A DNA stretch of 64,000 nt from Bacteroidales bacterium (GCA_023251515.1 JAHEYQ010000011.1:1-64000), one strand, 5' to 3'. Shown: positions 53,197-62,189, counted from the stretch's first letter. The notes: generated from the sequence alone by a model not told the origin. Translations and numbers: made by a program.

Positions 53197-54990
53197 TTAT
53201 TTAATACTGATTGCGTTAAATTTACATTTTTCCATACATGCACCACATTTGATACAAATATCCTGATTAATGTAATGAGCTAATTTTCTTTCACCTGAAA
53301 TGGCATTAACAGGGCAATTACGTGCACATGCAGTACAACCAACACATTGTTCGGCTTCAATAATATATTGCATTAATGCTTTACATTGACTTGAACGACA
53401 TTTCTTAACGGTTACGTGTTCAACGTATTCATCCCAGAAATTATCTAAAGTAGAAAGTACAGGATTTGGAGAAGTTTGACCCAAACCGCATAAAGAAGCA
53501 TCTTTAATAACGTAACTTAAGTTTTTCAGCTTTTGCAAATCTTCCATAGTACCTTTACCTTGAGTAATGGTTTCTAAGATTTCATATAAACGTTTGTTAC
53601 CAATACGACAAGGTGTACATTTTCCGCATGATTCTTCTACTGTAAAATCCAGATAGAATTTAGCAACAGAAACCATACAATCGTCTTCATCCATAACAAT
53701 CATACCACCTGAGCCCATCATAGAACCAGCAGCAATCAGATTATCATAATCAATAGGTGTATCTAAATGATGTTCGGTTAAGCAACCGCCTGAAGGACCT
53801 CCGGTTTGAACTGCTTTAAACTTTTTGCCATCTTTAATACCACCACCAATTTCGTAAATAATTTCACGCAAAGTAATTCCCATCGGAACTTCAATTAAAC
53901 CAACATTGTTGATTTTTCCGGCCAATGCAAAAACTTTGGTACCTTTTGATTTTTCAGAACCAATACTTGAAAACCAATCCGCACCTTTATTGATAATAAC
54001 TGGAATACTTGCAAAAGTTTCAACGTTATTTACATTGGTTGGCTTTCCTAAATAACCGGATACTGATGGGAATGGTGGCTTAAAAGTAGGTTCGCCACGC
54101 ATACCTTCCATAGAATGAATTAATGCAGTTTCTTCTCCGCAAACAAATGCACCAGCACCATAGCGTAATTCGATATCAAAATCGAAACCGCTTCCTAAAA
54201 TATCAGTTCCTAATAAACCATATTCTCTGGCTTGAGCAATTGCAATTTTTAAACGGGTAATAGCTAATGGATATTCAGCACGGATGTAAACCAAACCTTT
54301 GGTTCCACCAATAGAATAACCACAAATAGCCATAGCTTCTATAACCGAGTGAGGATCACCTTCCAAGATAGAACGATCCATAAATGCACCAGGATCACCT
54401 TCATCTGCATTACAAACAACATATTTCTGATCAGCTTGTGATTTGCTGGTAATTTCCCATTTCAAACCTGTTGGGAATCCACCGCCACCACGACCACGCA
54501 AACCTGATTTCTTTATGATATCAATGGTTTGTTGAGCATCCATTTCGGTAAGAACTTTACCCAAAGCTTCGTAACCATCGCGAGCAATATACTCATCAAT
54601 GTTTTCAGGATCAATAAAACCACAGTTTCTTAATGCAATACGGATTTGTTTTTTGTAAAATCCCATGTGTTTCGAATCACTAACGTGTTCTTTATTTTCA
54701 GGATCCTGATACAACAAACGGTTTACTTTTCTACCTTTAATAATGTGTTCTTCAATAATTTCGCGCGCATCAGCCGGTTTTACTTCAGTGTAAAAAGTAT
54801 TGTCTGGCATCACTTTAACGATAGGACCTTTTTCGCAAAAACCAAAGCAACCGGTCATAATAACCTGTACTTCATGATCCAATCCTTTTTCTACAAGGAT
54901 TTCTTTTAAATTATCGCCAATAGTCTGACTAAGTGATGCATGGCAACCTGTACCTCCGCATACAAGAAGATGCATTTTAAATTTTGCCAT
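53197..54990 (-). CDS. hydB: NuoF-like flavoprotein subunit of the NAD-linked [FeFe] hydrogenase
   Basis: The 597-residue protein begins with a thioredoxin-like [2Fe-2S] domain (LLVCGGTGCHASLS, MTGCFGFCEKGP), continues with the NAD- and FMN-binding core (GLRGRGGGGFPTGLKWE, VVCNADEGDPGAFMDRSILE, RYGAGAFVCGEETALI), the SLBB and N3-like cluster (ESCGKCTPCRIG) and ends with two ferredoxin motifs (CVGCTACARNCP, CIKCGACMEKC). It passes electrons between NAD(H), FMN and the HydA clusters. It is the largest member of the HydABC set and follows the thioredoxin-like ferredoxin gene by 19 bases. Confidence 0.96.
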   Translation of the reverse strand: MAKFKMHLLVCGGTGCHASLSQTIGDNLKEILVEKGLDHEVQVIMTGCFGFCEKGPIVKVMPDNTFYTEVKPADAREIIEEHIIKGRKVNRLLYQDPENKEHVSDSKHMGFYKKQIRIALRNCGFIDPENIDEYIARDGYEALGKVLTEMDAQQTIDIIKKSGLRGRGGGGFPTGLKWEITSKSQADQKYVVCNADEGDPGAFMDRSILEGDPHSVIEAMAICGYSIGGTKGLVYIRAEYPLAITRLKIAIAQAREYGLLGTDILGSGFDFDIELRYGAGAFVCGEETALIHSMEGMRGEPTFKPPFPSVSGYLGKPTNVNNVETFASIPVIINKGADWFSSIGSEKSKGTKVFALAGKINNVGLIEVPMGITLREIIYEIGGGIKDGKKFKAVQTGGPSGGCLTEHHLDTPIDYDNLIAAGSMMGSGGMIVMDEDDCMVSVAKFYLDFTVEESCGKCTPCRIGNKRLYEILETITQGKGTMEDLQKLKNLSYVIKDASLCGLGQTSPNPVLSTLDNFWDEYVEHVTVKKCRSSQCKALMQYIIEAEQCVGCTACARNCPVNAISGERKLAHYINQDICIKCGACMEKCKFNAISIK

Positions 54991-55009
54991 AATTATTTTC
55001 CTCCTTTAA

Positions 55010-55405
55010 TTATTTTTTAATTGTTTCGTAATTTACAGGAATAATGCCATCAACTAACTCATTGTTTTTGATGTACTTTTCGATAATTTCGTTAGCTTTT
55101 TTCTCGTTAACATAACCGAAAACAACCGCATCCTGATTTGGTAAAGTTACTTCAATTGTAGGTTCTGCATAGCAATAACCCATACAACCTGTTTGAGTAA
55201 CAACAGCCTCAATATTTCTTTTTTCCAGTTCATCTATCATATATTCCATCACAGTTTTTGCACCAGATGCAATACCACAGGTAGCCATAGCTACTCTGAT
55301 TTGAACCAAACTTTCAGGATTATTACTTTTCTCTCTAAGATTTAACTTAGACTCAAGTCCTTCCTTCATTTTTCTGAGATCTGCCAAAGATTTTACTTTT
55401 GTCAT
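55010..55405 (-). CDS. Thioredoxin-like [2Fe-2S] ferredoxin of the hydrogenase operon
   Basis: The 131-residue protein resembles the N-terminal domain of HydB: RVAMATCGIASGAKTVMEYM and QTGCMGYCYAEPTIEV give the cluster cysteines, followed by VVFGYVNEKKANEIIEKYI. It is a free-standing electron carrier or a HydC-like accessory subunit. It is found at this position in related hydrogenase operons and is 26 bases below the ATPase gene. Confidence 0.9.
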   Translation of the reverse strand: MTKVKSLADLRKMKEGLESKLNLREKSNNPESLVQIRVAMATCGIASGAKTVMEYMIDELEKRNIEAVVTQTGCMGYCYAEPTIEVTLPNQDAVVFGYVNEKKANEIIEKYIKNNELVDGIIPVNYETIKK

Positions 55406-55431
55406 AATTTTCTCCTTTTTTTATTATTAAA

Positions 55432-55980
55432 CTAATTTGAATAATGTATTTCTGTTAAATTCTCTTTAATCATTTCTTTTAAATACCTGATTACCTGCGG
55501 TTGATTTATACTCATTCCATCCATAGCCTCTTTTATTTCTTCTGTATCAAAAACATATTCATCTTTATCAGTTTTATGTGAATATACAAAACGGATATTT
55601 TCGTTAGCTGCAGCTGTAAGTACAATAACACCAGCAATATCGCCCATCATGGGTCTATCCAGATTATCGTGCTGAAAAACAGCTTTCAGCAAAGTTCCTT
55701 TTCCCAATTCAGAAGTTATTGCAAGGCTACCACCAGCTCTTTCGGCATTCTGTTTAAATAATGGTATCCCCAAACCTACTTTTCTGGTAGTTCGTGAAGT
55801 ACAATAAGGATCAGTAACATTTGCCAGCATTTCTGCCGACATTCCCTTACCATTATCTTTAATACTTATGCTATAAATATTTTCTGCTTTATTTTCAATC
55901 AATTCAATTTCAATACAACTGGCTTCAGCCACTATTGAGTTTTGAATGATATCCATAATATGCAAAGATAACTCTTTCAT
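55432..55980 (-). CDS. Histidine-kinase-type ATPase domain protein of the hydrogenase operon
   Basis: The 182-residue protein is a stand-alone HATPase_c domain: N box in HIMDIIQNSIVAEASCIEI, G1 box IKDNGKGMSAEML, a DPYCTSRTTRKVGLGIPLFK lid and G2 region GGSLAITSELGKGT. There is no phospho-accepting His domain and no membrane segment. The C-terminal 60 residues are extra. It probably binds ATP to act as an anti-sigma or partner-switching kinase rather than a classic sensor. It follows the PHP gene by 27 bases. Confidence 0.87.
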   Translation of the reverse strand: MKELSLHIMDIIQNSIVAEASCIEIELIENKAENIYSISIKDNGKGMSAEMLANVTDPYCTSRTTRKVGLGIPLFKQNAERAGGSLAITSELGKGTLLKAVFQHDNLDRPMMGDIAGVIVLTAAANENIRFVYSHKTDKDEYVFDTEEIKEAMDGMSINQPQVIRYLKEMIKENLTEIHYSN

Positions 55981-56007
55981 TGTTATTATAATAACAGATA
56001 TTACTAT

Positions 56008-56742
56008 TTATTTTAACACCCTTCTGTTTTCATTACCAATCAATGCTTTTGATATTTCAGCAAAAGAAATTTCATTCATTTCAAATTGCGTAATTGTTTC
56101 GCCAATAGCATCTAAAAAGTGAGCATCAGAGTTTTGCAATACAGTTTTATTTTTCAGATAAGCATATTGCTTATAAAAATCTTCTCTGCTCAAGTGTTTT
56201 GATATTTCAAAAGCATCAGCTTTAATATCAGGTGGTATAAAACCCAACTGGCTTATCAGACTGAATTTCGGACGATTGACATGAGCCGGAATAACCAGCC
56301 CGTTTAATTCGTGAACTTTTTCAGCCAAAGCATCAATTGAAACATCTAAAGCAGAATGTAAAAGAAACTCTTCTTCATCAATAATATTTTCTTCTTCATC
56401 AACTATCAGCTGATAGCCAAATCGTTGAACATCATTATTGATTTTCGGCAAATGAATTTCAATATATTGCTGAAATGCAGACAATTTTTCAAAATTTTCA
56501 AAGAACGTAAGGCAGTGAACTTCCTCTTTGGTTGTTATTTCTGCTCCACAAAGTACAAAAACACCATTTTTTTCACCGATTTCCCGGGTAATTTTACATT
56601 GCTTTGTACTATTATGGTCAGTCAAACCTATGATATCAAGTTTTCTTTCCTTTGCTTTATTAATTATATTTACCGGGCTCATTTCCAAGTCAGCACATGG
56701 CGATAAAACGCTGTGAATATGTAAATCAGCCTTGTAAATCAT
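56008..56742 (-). CDS. PHP-domain phosphoesterase of the hydrogenase operon
   Basis: The 244-residue protein has the PHP metal motifs: KADLHIHSVLSPCADLEM (HxH), IGLTDHNSTKQ, LCGAEITTKEEVHCL, LVIPAHVNRPKF and VLQNSDAHFLDAIG. PHP proteins hydrolyse phosphate esters with a trinuclear metal site; the substrate is unknown. Its ATG overlaps the stop codon of the DRTGG gene by one base, showing coupled translation. Confidence 0.92.
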   Translation of the reverse strand: MIYKADLHIHSVLSPCADLEMSPVNIINKAKERKLDIIGLTDHNSTKQCKITREIGEKNGVFVLCGAEITTKEEVHCLTFFENFEKLSAFQQYIEIHLPKINNDVQRFGYQLIVDEEENIIDEEEFLLHSALDVSIDALAEKVHELNGLVIPAHVNRPKFSLISQLGFIPPDIKADAFEISKHLSREDFYKQYAYLKNKTVLQNSDAHFLDAIGETITQFEMNEISFAEISKALIGNENRRVLK

Positions 56743-57077
56743 TATTTTTTCAATAAATTATATAACTCACCGCTTATTTCAAATGCCTGTTTATCAGTTC
56801 CTAAAACAGGAATATCTTCTTCATTGCTTTGAGCAGCCATATCATCTTCGGGTTTAAAGCCTTTGACCAATATAATAGCTGATAATTCTTTTAATGAAGC
56901 AATAGCCATTACATTTTTATGTGTTTGTAAGGTTATCCATGCACTTCCGGCTTCTGCACTTCCCATTACATCACTCAATAAATCTGACACATAGCCATTA
57001 TTTATTTCGTTTGAAAGTCCTTTTTCTCCAGAAAAAACTTTTAAATCCAATGCTTTTACAATTTCCTCAACTTTCAT
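56742..57077 (-). CDS. DRTGG-domain protein 2 of the hydrogenase operon
   Basis: The 111-residue protein is a stand-alone DRTGG domain (VEEIVKALDLKVFSGEKGLS-NEINNGYVSDLLSDVMG, AIASLKELSAIILVKGFKPE, DIPVLGTDKQAFEISGELY). DRTGG domains occur next to CBS and kinase domains and are thought to bind small ligands. It is a paralogue of the protein at 58864. It is placed between the hydrogenase-like sensor (17-bp gap) and the PHP gene. Confidence 0.9.
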   Translation of the reverse strand: MKVEEIVKALDLKVFSGEKGLSNEINNGYVSDLLSDVMGSAEAGSAWITLQTHKNVMAIASLKELSAIILVKGFKPEDDMAAQSNEEDIPVLGTDKQAFEISGELYNLLKK

Positions 57078-57093
57078 ATGTATATTATATTAA

Positions 57094-58446
57094 TTATTTG
57101 GTATTAAATTTATCACCCCAAATTCTTTTCATTTTGGCAACTGCTTCATTTAAAGACATACTGCCTTTTTGTTCCATAATACGTTGAATAAAAACGCAGT
57201 CTGTAATATCTGCTCTTTTCATAACAATGTCTTCTGCCAAAGTCTGACAAGTAGAAGCACCACACATACCACAGTCAGTTTTTGGTAAATAATCCATTAT
57301 TTCACGCATTTTGCCCATCTTTTTGATAGCTTCCGACATATTTTCATCCAATTTCAACATCGAACGCGGCATAATCTTTGAAACGTTCATATTATCAATC
57401 AGATAATTTTTATATTTGGCAAGTTCCTTTGAAATACAGGATTCTGCATTTTGATTGTCTTCAGCAGATTTTGCTCTTTTTTTCATTCTTTCAACTGTAA
57501 GGAAACGATTCCCGCTAGTTAAAACGCCACCAGCACAACTTTCATCACAAGCTCTTAGTTCAAGAAAATCAATATCTGAAATTTCTTCGCTCTCAATTTT
57601 TTCCAGGAAATCTATCACATTATGAATTTCATCAATTGCCAAAGCTCTTCCTAATGAATTATCTTTTTCTCCATTTGTCAGACTCCATAAAATTCCTTTA
57701 GAATCCAATTCATCTTTTTGAGCAACAGCACAATAATCTTTTCCTGTCTGTTTTATACTCTTATAAATTTTATTGTAAATAAAATCGAGATTAATAACTC
57801 CTGTTATTTCAGATTTATCTTCACCTACAGGACTTTTAACAGCAGCAATCTTTGCAGCACAAGGAGTTATGTAAAATAATCCTATTTCATTTTCATCTAT
57901 TCCCTGTTCGGTAAGCAATTTTTTATAATAAAGAGCAGCAATATCCAATGGAGATTTAAGTAGAATTAAATTATCAACCAAAGCAGGAAACTTCACTTGT
58001 ATCAAACGTACAACTGCGGGGCAAAAAGTTGAAATTAAAGGTTTTGCATCCGGATTTTTTATTTTAAAATCATTTCGTGCTTCCAATAATATATCAACAG
58101 TATGTTCTATTTCGAAGACATGAGTAAAACCTATCTCTACTAATACACTATAAATCTGTTGAGTTGAAATATTTTCAGGAAACTGTCCGATTAAAACACC
58201 GGGAACCAGAGCAATTCTGTATTTATAATTAAAAATCTGATTAAAATCATCATGATCAACATAAATGGCATTTACCGGACAAACTCTAAAACATTCGCCA
58301 CAATCAACACAGCGATTTTCAAACAAATGAGCCTTGCCGTTTTTCACCCTGATTGCCTCGGTTGGACATACTTTAATACAGTGAGTACATCCGATACAGT
58401 TTGGCTCACTTATTTTTAAAGCGTGGTGAAAATACTGTTTATCCAT
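57094..58446 (-). CDS. Hydrogenase-like [FeFe] sensor protein with ferredoxin and Fe-S domains
   Basis: The 450-residue protein starts with two ferredoxin motifs (CIGCTHCIKVCP, CVDCGECFRVCP), followed by an [FeFe]-hydrogenase-like domain and a C-terminal Fe-S domain of the Fer4_21/ACS type (TDCGMCGASTCQTLAEDI). H-cluster motifs are altered: STFCPAVV (about 141) keeps the cluster ligand but has Phe where active enzymes have the proton-transfer Cys; TPCAAKIAA (about 196) and RACDESCAGGV (about 300) keep the other ligands. It has no membrane segment. This matches group C/D-type putative sensory hydrogenases, which are thought to report H2 or redox state to adjacent regulators. Confidence 0.9.
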   Translation of the reverse strand: MDKQYFHHALKISEPNCIGCTHCIKVCPTEAIRVKNGKAHLFENRCVDCGECFRVCPVNAIYVDHDDFNQIFNYKYRIALVPGVLIGQFPENISTQQIYSVLVEIGFTHVFEIEHTVDILLEARNDFKIKNPDAKPLISTFCPAVVRLIQVKFPALVDNLILLKSPLDIAALYYKKLLTEQGIDENEIGLFYITPCAAKIAAVKSPVGEDKSEITGVINLDFIYNKIYKSIKQTGKDYCAVAQKDELDSKGILWSLTNGEKDNSLGRALAIDEIHNVIDFLEKIESEEISDIDFLELRACDESCAGGVLTSGNRFLTVERMKKRAKSAEDNQNAESCISKELAKYKNYLIDNMNVSKIMPRSMLKLDENMSEAIKKMGKMREIMDYLPKTDCGMCGASTCQTLAEDIVMKRADITDCVFIQRIMEQKGSMSLNEAVAKMKRIWGDKFNTK

Positions 58447-58447
58447 T

Positions 58448-58861
58448 TTATGATAGTTTTACCATTATTTTCACTTCTGTACCAACTCCAACTTCGCTTT
58501 TGATTTCGAGTTTATCAGCATTCTTTTTGATATTTGGTAAACCCATACCAGCTCCAAAACCCATTTCTCTAACCTGCGGACTTGCAGTAGAATATCCTTC
58601 CTGCATTGCTCTTGAAATATCAGGAATACCAGGTCCGGTATCTTTTAATATCAGAATTATTTCTTCTTCTGTTATTTCAGCAAAAATAGTTCCTCCAAAC
58701 GAATGAGCAACTACATTTACTTCGGCTTCATACAAAGCTACAACAATTCGTTTAATTGTAACAGAATCAACATTCAACTGCTTCAAAACCTTTTTTATCT
58801 GGCTTGATGCAGAACCTGCATTTGAAAAATCTCCACTGATAATGTTGTATTCGAAGTGCAT
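58448..58861 (-). CDS. RsbW-like ATP-binding anti-sigma/switch protein
   Basis: The 137-residue protein is a GHKL ATPase of the RsbW/SpoIIAB kind: IKRIVVALYEAEVNVVAHSF (N box), LILKDTGPGIPDISRAM (G1) and FGAGMGLPNIKKNADKLEIK (G2). It probably switches a partner by binding or phosphorylating it. It sits one base above the hydrogenase-like sensor, so it is the best candidate for its output. No sigma factor or antagonist gene is in the window. Confidence 0.88.
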   Translation of the reverse strand: MHFEYNIISGDFSNAGSASSQIKKVLKQLNVDSVTIKRIVVALYEAEVNVVAHSFGGTIFAEITEEEIILILKDTGPGIPDISRAMQEGYSTASPQVREMGFGAGMGLPNIKKNADKLEIKSEVGVGTEVKIMVKLS

Positions 58862-58863
58862 GT

Positions 58864-59208
58864 TTAATAGATTGGTTTAATTCCGGCTTTATATAATATT
58901 CCTGATGCTTTAAACATCGAATAATTACATTCCATAAGCAAAATGTCATTTTCTTCAGCTAATTCTTTCATGTCATCAGTAATTTTTTTCCCTCTAACAT
59001 AAATAATATTAACTACATCTGACATCTCTGCTGTACGCAATGATTGTATATTGGCAAGTCCGGTTAATAATAAAACATTTTGTGTTTTAACAGTTAAAAC
59101 ATCACTCATCAAGTCTGATGAAAATGCAAATTCAACCTCATTTTCAAGCATTTGCTCATCTCCAAAAACCTTTGCATCCAGTAATGCTACAACTTCTCTG
59201 ATTTTCAT
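58864..59208 (-). CDS. DRTGG-domain protein 1 of the hydrogenase operon
   Basis: The 114-residue protein (MKIREVVALLDAKVFGDEQM, EFAFSSDLMSDVLTVKTQNV, VVNIIYVRGKKITDDMKELA, LMECNYSMFKASGILY) is a paralogue of that at 56742, and both keep an (F/Y)(A/V)SDL(M/L)SDV motif. It is the first gene of the ten-gene hydrogenase operon. A promoter and two possible Rex-type sites are just upstream. Confidence 0.9.
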   Translation of the reverse strand: MKIREVVALLDAKVFGDEQMLENEVEFAFSSDLMSDVLTVKTQNVLLLTGLANIQSLRTAEMSDVVNIIYVRGKKITDDMKELAEENDILLMECNYSMFKASGILYKAGIKPIY

Positions 59209-59249
59209 TATTCAGGTTTAACCTTTTTTATTTTTTAATTTTCAGATTG

Positions 59250-59281
59250 CAAAATTATATACATTTTATGGTTTAAACAAA
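59250..59281 (-). promoter_or_regulatory. Promoter of the hydrogenase operon
   Basis: On the minus strand TTTG (59281-59278), 20 bases, then TAATTTTG (59257-59250): a full Bacteroidota promoter about 42 bases before the start codon at 59208. Confidence 0.65.
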
Positions 59282-59287
59282 TTTCGC

Positions 59288-59320
59288 TGTGAAAAAAATA
59301 ACAATGTGAAAAAAATAACA
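59288..59320. promoter_or_regulatory. Two tandem Rex-like operator sites
   Basis: TGTGAAAAAAATAACA occurs at 59288-59303 and again at 59305-59320. Its ends TGTGA and TAACA are an imperfect dyad like the Rex consensus TTGTGAAnnnnTTCACAA (with TTAACAA as the accepted alternative half). The sites lie just above the -33 element of the hydrogenase promoter. Rex senses the NADH/NAD ratio, so this would fit an NADH-linked hydrogenase. A simple AT-rich repeat is the alternative. Confidence 0.35.
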
Positions 59321-59357
59321 GCAATTTGTAAAAGTTCTAAATAAGAAATATTGTATA

Positions 59358-59591
59358 TTATTGATTTTTAATGGCTTTAAATAAATACTCTAAACCATTC
59401 AATTTTATTTCATAAAGTGTTTCTAATAACATTCCTAATTTACCTGCAGGAAAACCTTTTTGTTTAAACCAAACCAAATAAGGTTCAGGTAAATTACATA
59501 ATATCTGACCTTTATATTTTCCAAAAGGCATCTTCATTGTTGTAAGCTGTACCAAAAATTCATTTTGCTTCGAAAAATCTATTTCTTCCAT
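59358..59591 (-). CDS. DUF3820 family protein
   Basis: The 77-residue protein matches DUF3820: TTMKMPFGKYKGQILCNLPE-PYLVWFKQKGFPAGKLGMLL, an exonuclease-associated small domain whose role is unknown. It follows the YkgJ-type gene by 4 bases. Confidence 0.88.
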   Translation of the reverse strand: MEEIDFSKQNEFLVQLTTMKMPFGKYKGQILCNLPEPYLVWFKQKGFPAGKLGMLLETLYEIKLNGLEYLFKAIKNQ

Positions 59592-59595
59592 TTTT

Positions 59596-59859
59596 TTATT
59601 CTAAAGATTTCATTATTTTTATGGCTTCTTCACGATTATTACCACAAATCAAATTATCAAATTGAAAATTACTGCAAACTAATGGTCGATCAGGATTATC
59701 AAATATTTTACAAAGAAAATCTTCGCTCAAATTGATGCAAATTGTATTGGCAGGCTTACCCTCGGGCATACCAGGTATAAATGAAGAAATTGATGGACTA
59801 ATACAGCAGGCGCCACAATTTTCACGACATCGATGAGTTTTTAAAGTTTCATTTTGCAT
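59596..59859 (-). CDS. YkgJ-type cysteine cluster protein
   Basis: The 87-residue protein has CRENCGACCISPSISSFIPG, GMPEGKPANTICINLSEDFL-CKIFDNPDRPLVC, the Cys pattern of the YkgJ/CxxCxxCC family of putative zinc- or iron-binding proteins. Its ATG overlaps the acyltransferase stop by 11 bases, so it is translated from the same message. Confidence 0.9.
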   Translation of the reverse strand: MQNETLKTHRCRENCGACCISPSISSFIPGMPEGKPANTICINLSEDFLCKIFDNPDRPLVCSNFQFDNLICGNNREEAIKIMKSLE

Positions 59860-60925
59860 GCATTCTTTCTTTTATTAACATAGAGACAATTAAGCTATTT
59901 GGCTTATATTTCTTTAATTCCAATGAAAGCTTCTCAACAATATCCAATGAAAGATAGCTCAACAGAATAGTAAGAATTAAAGAAAAAAACATCAAGATTT
60001 TATAATTCAGATTAAAATAAAACATCAAGGTCTGTTGCACCGGAAACGCAAATATATATATTCCATAAGACATATCCCCAATTGTTTTTCCAATACTATT
60101 TATATATTTTACTGACAATAAACCAAATGGGATTACTATCATAGATAAGAAGAGATATTGGGTAATATTAAAAATACTAAAAATCAATGAGCTAAAAAGC
60201 AATACTATTCCAGATATAAATAAAAAATACTTAAATTTATCTGATTTAAAGTCAATATTTGCCATAAACGAACCCATTAAAAAGCACAAACCCAAATTGG
60301 ACATATATTTTGCATTCAAGACTTTATAATTAATAGCAGACATATAATCTGTAATCGTTAAATTAAAAACATACAAAACAATTATTAATCCTATCAATAT
60401 CAATCTGATATATTTACATTTAAATCTGATAAAAAAGAAACATGAAACAAGAATAAAAAGTGTAAATTCAAAAGGAATTGTCCACAAAGAGCCATTAATA
60501 GCTGATTTATAAGGATTAGAATCAAAAATTCCACTAATCTGATATTGCAGATTATTCAATGAAAGATTATTAGGAATATATGTTCTTATACTTTTACTTG
60601 TAAAATAATCAATCGGATTTCCCTGATATACAATCACTCCTAACAAAACAGTAAGAAACAATACGACAAACAAAGCCGGAAAAAGCCGTAAGGCTCTTTT
60701 CCAATAATAATCAGTTAAATCTCTGCTTCTTAGCAAACTTTGAAAGATAAGAAAACCACTAATAATAAAAAAACCTCTCATTCCTATATAAGAAAGAGAA
60801 GTTTGTCCATTGGTAAACTGAAAAAGTATATCTTCCTCCGTATTACCCGATAATGGATAAGAATGCGTTATGATAACAAAAATTGCAAATATCAATCTCA
60901 GAAAATCAAAATTATTTTTATGCAT
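59849..60925 (-). CDS. Acyltransferase family 3 (OafA-like) membrane protein
   Basis: The 358-residue protein has about ten membrane segments and the family start FDFLRLIFAIFVIITHSYPL with its catalytic His. RGFFIISGFLIFQSL, YYWKRALRLFPALFVV and a SLWTIPFEFTLFIL segment are also typical. Such enzymes O-acetylate surface glycans. The acceptor is unknown. Followed by the YkgJ-type and DUF3820 genes as an operon. Confidence 0.93.
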   Translation of the reverse strand: MHKNNFDFLRLIFAIFVIITHSYPLSGNTEEDILFQFTNGQTSLSYIGMRGFFIISGFLIFQSLLRSRDLTDYYWKRALRLFPALFVVLFLTVLLGVIVYQGNPIDYFTSKSIRTYIPNNLSLNNLQYQISGIFDSNPYKSAINGSLWTIPFEFTLFILVSCFFFIRFKCKYIRLILIGLIIVLYVFNLTITDYMSAINYKVLNAKYMSNLGLCFLMGSFMANIDFKSDKFKYFLFISGIVLLFSSLIFSIFNITQYLFLSMIVIPFGLLSVKYINSIGKTIGDMSYGIYIFAFPVQQTLMFYFNLNYKILMFFSLILTILLSYLSLDIVEKLSLELKKYKPNSLIVSMLIKERMHAK

Positions 60926-60948
60926 TAACTGATTTTGACTTTTATTAT

Positions 60949-62154
60949 TTATTTAACTCTCAGCTTTTTGCCAAGACTTAAAATTGCATTTTCGTCAATT
61001 TTATTTAATTTACATAAAGCTTTAATGCTTGTACCGTTTTTTTGAGCAATTCTTGATAAAGTATCACCGCTTCTTACTTTATATGTTGCTGATTTAATCT
61101 TCTTATCTTTTGATTTTGACTTATTCTTTAAATTTGATTTTTCAATAGCAACTTTTAAATCCTTTTTATTATCATTTACAGTATTTTCAGAAACGGTTTC
61201 AACTTTTGAAAATGGATCTTTTGGCGAAATAACACTTAATGTATCAACTTTGTTAGTTATATCATTGTAAACCAAAAATATATTGGTATCAGTAGTTTGA
61301 AAATTTATGGGAGTATTAATAATTTCCTGATTATCAATTTCCTGATCATCTTCATTATCATTAATATAAACTTTTACTTTTTTGCCTCTTTTATTTTTTA
61401 CATATTTAAACTTTTTTGATTTCATAAAAGTATTTTTATCAATCACAAAAGTATCCGTTTTTAATGTAAAATTCTGAAAATCAAGTAATTTTTCTGAATT
61501 AAAAGGTTGTCCTAAAAAACGGGTTTCAAAATGAAGATGTGTTGTGGTTGCTCTTCCGGTTCTTCCTCCCAATCCTACAAGATCACCTGCTTTAACTTCC
61601 TGATTTACTTTAACTTTTATCTTATTCAGATGACTATAACAAGTTTCTAACCCATTAGGATGACGAATTACAACAATATTACCATAACCGCTATAACGTT
61701 TTGCCATTCTGACAACTCCGTCAAAAGCAGAATAAACTTCATCATTCAGATTTAATTTAATATCAGTTCCTGTATGAATTCTTCTTCCACGATAACCAAA
61801 AGGAGAAATTACCTTTCCTTTAAAAGGAAAAACAAATGCATTATCAGTCTCATTTACAAGTGTTAATACATAAGTAGCATTTTTATCGTACATTTTATCA
61901 CTATTTAGACGCACATCTTTATTATTCCAGCTATTATGATATAATTTGGAAGCAGGAATAGCAGAAGGTGCCTCAATCAGAATATTTTCATTTGCAACAG
62001 TTACAACATTTGTATTCATCGCAAATAACATAGAATCAGAAGTTGTTTTGTTATTTGCATAAGACAAAGATTGATCTTGTGCAAACAAACTTCCTAAACT
62101 GATTACTGATGCGAATAGAAATGCAATACTTTTTTTATTTATTGAAAAAATCAT
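60949..62154 (-). CDS. LysM/M23 peptidase, probable peptidoglycan hydrolase
   Basis: The 401-residue protein has a signal peptide (ending ISLGSLFAQ). The M23 domain is at about 115-220: FPFKGKVISPFGYRGRRIHT-GTDIKL (metal His and Asp) and TTHLHFETR (catalytic HxH). After a Lys/Asp/Thr-rich linker, a LysM domain closes the protein (YKVRSGDTLSRIAQKNGTSI, LCKLNKIDENAILSLGKKL). It acts on the cell wall in the periplasm, as NlpD/MepM-type endopeptidases do; all metal ligands look intact. A good promoter lies at 62190-62220. Confidence 0.94.
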   Translation of the reverse strand: MIFSINKKSIAFLFASVISLGSLFAQDQSLSYANNKTTSDSMLFAMNTNVVTVANENILIEAPSAIPASKLYHNSWNNKDVRLNSDKMYDKNATYVLTLVNETDNAFVFPFKGKVISPFGYRGRRIHTGTDIKLNLNDEVYSAFDGVVRMAKRYSGYGNIVVIRHPNGLETCYSHLNKIKVKVNQEVKAGDLVGLGGRTGRATTTHLHFETRFLGQPFNSEKLLDFQNFTLKTDTFVIDKNTFMKSKKFKYVKNKRGKKVKVYINDNEDDQEIDNQEIINTPINFQTTDTNIFLVYNDITNKVDTLSVISPKDPFSKVETVSENTVNDNKKDLKVAIEKSNLKNKSKSKDKKIKSATYKVRSGDTLSRIAQKNGTSIKALCKLNKIDENAILSLGKKLRVK

Positions 62155-62189
62155 TTAGTAATATTAAATTCATATAAATTTTGATATTG

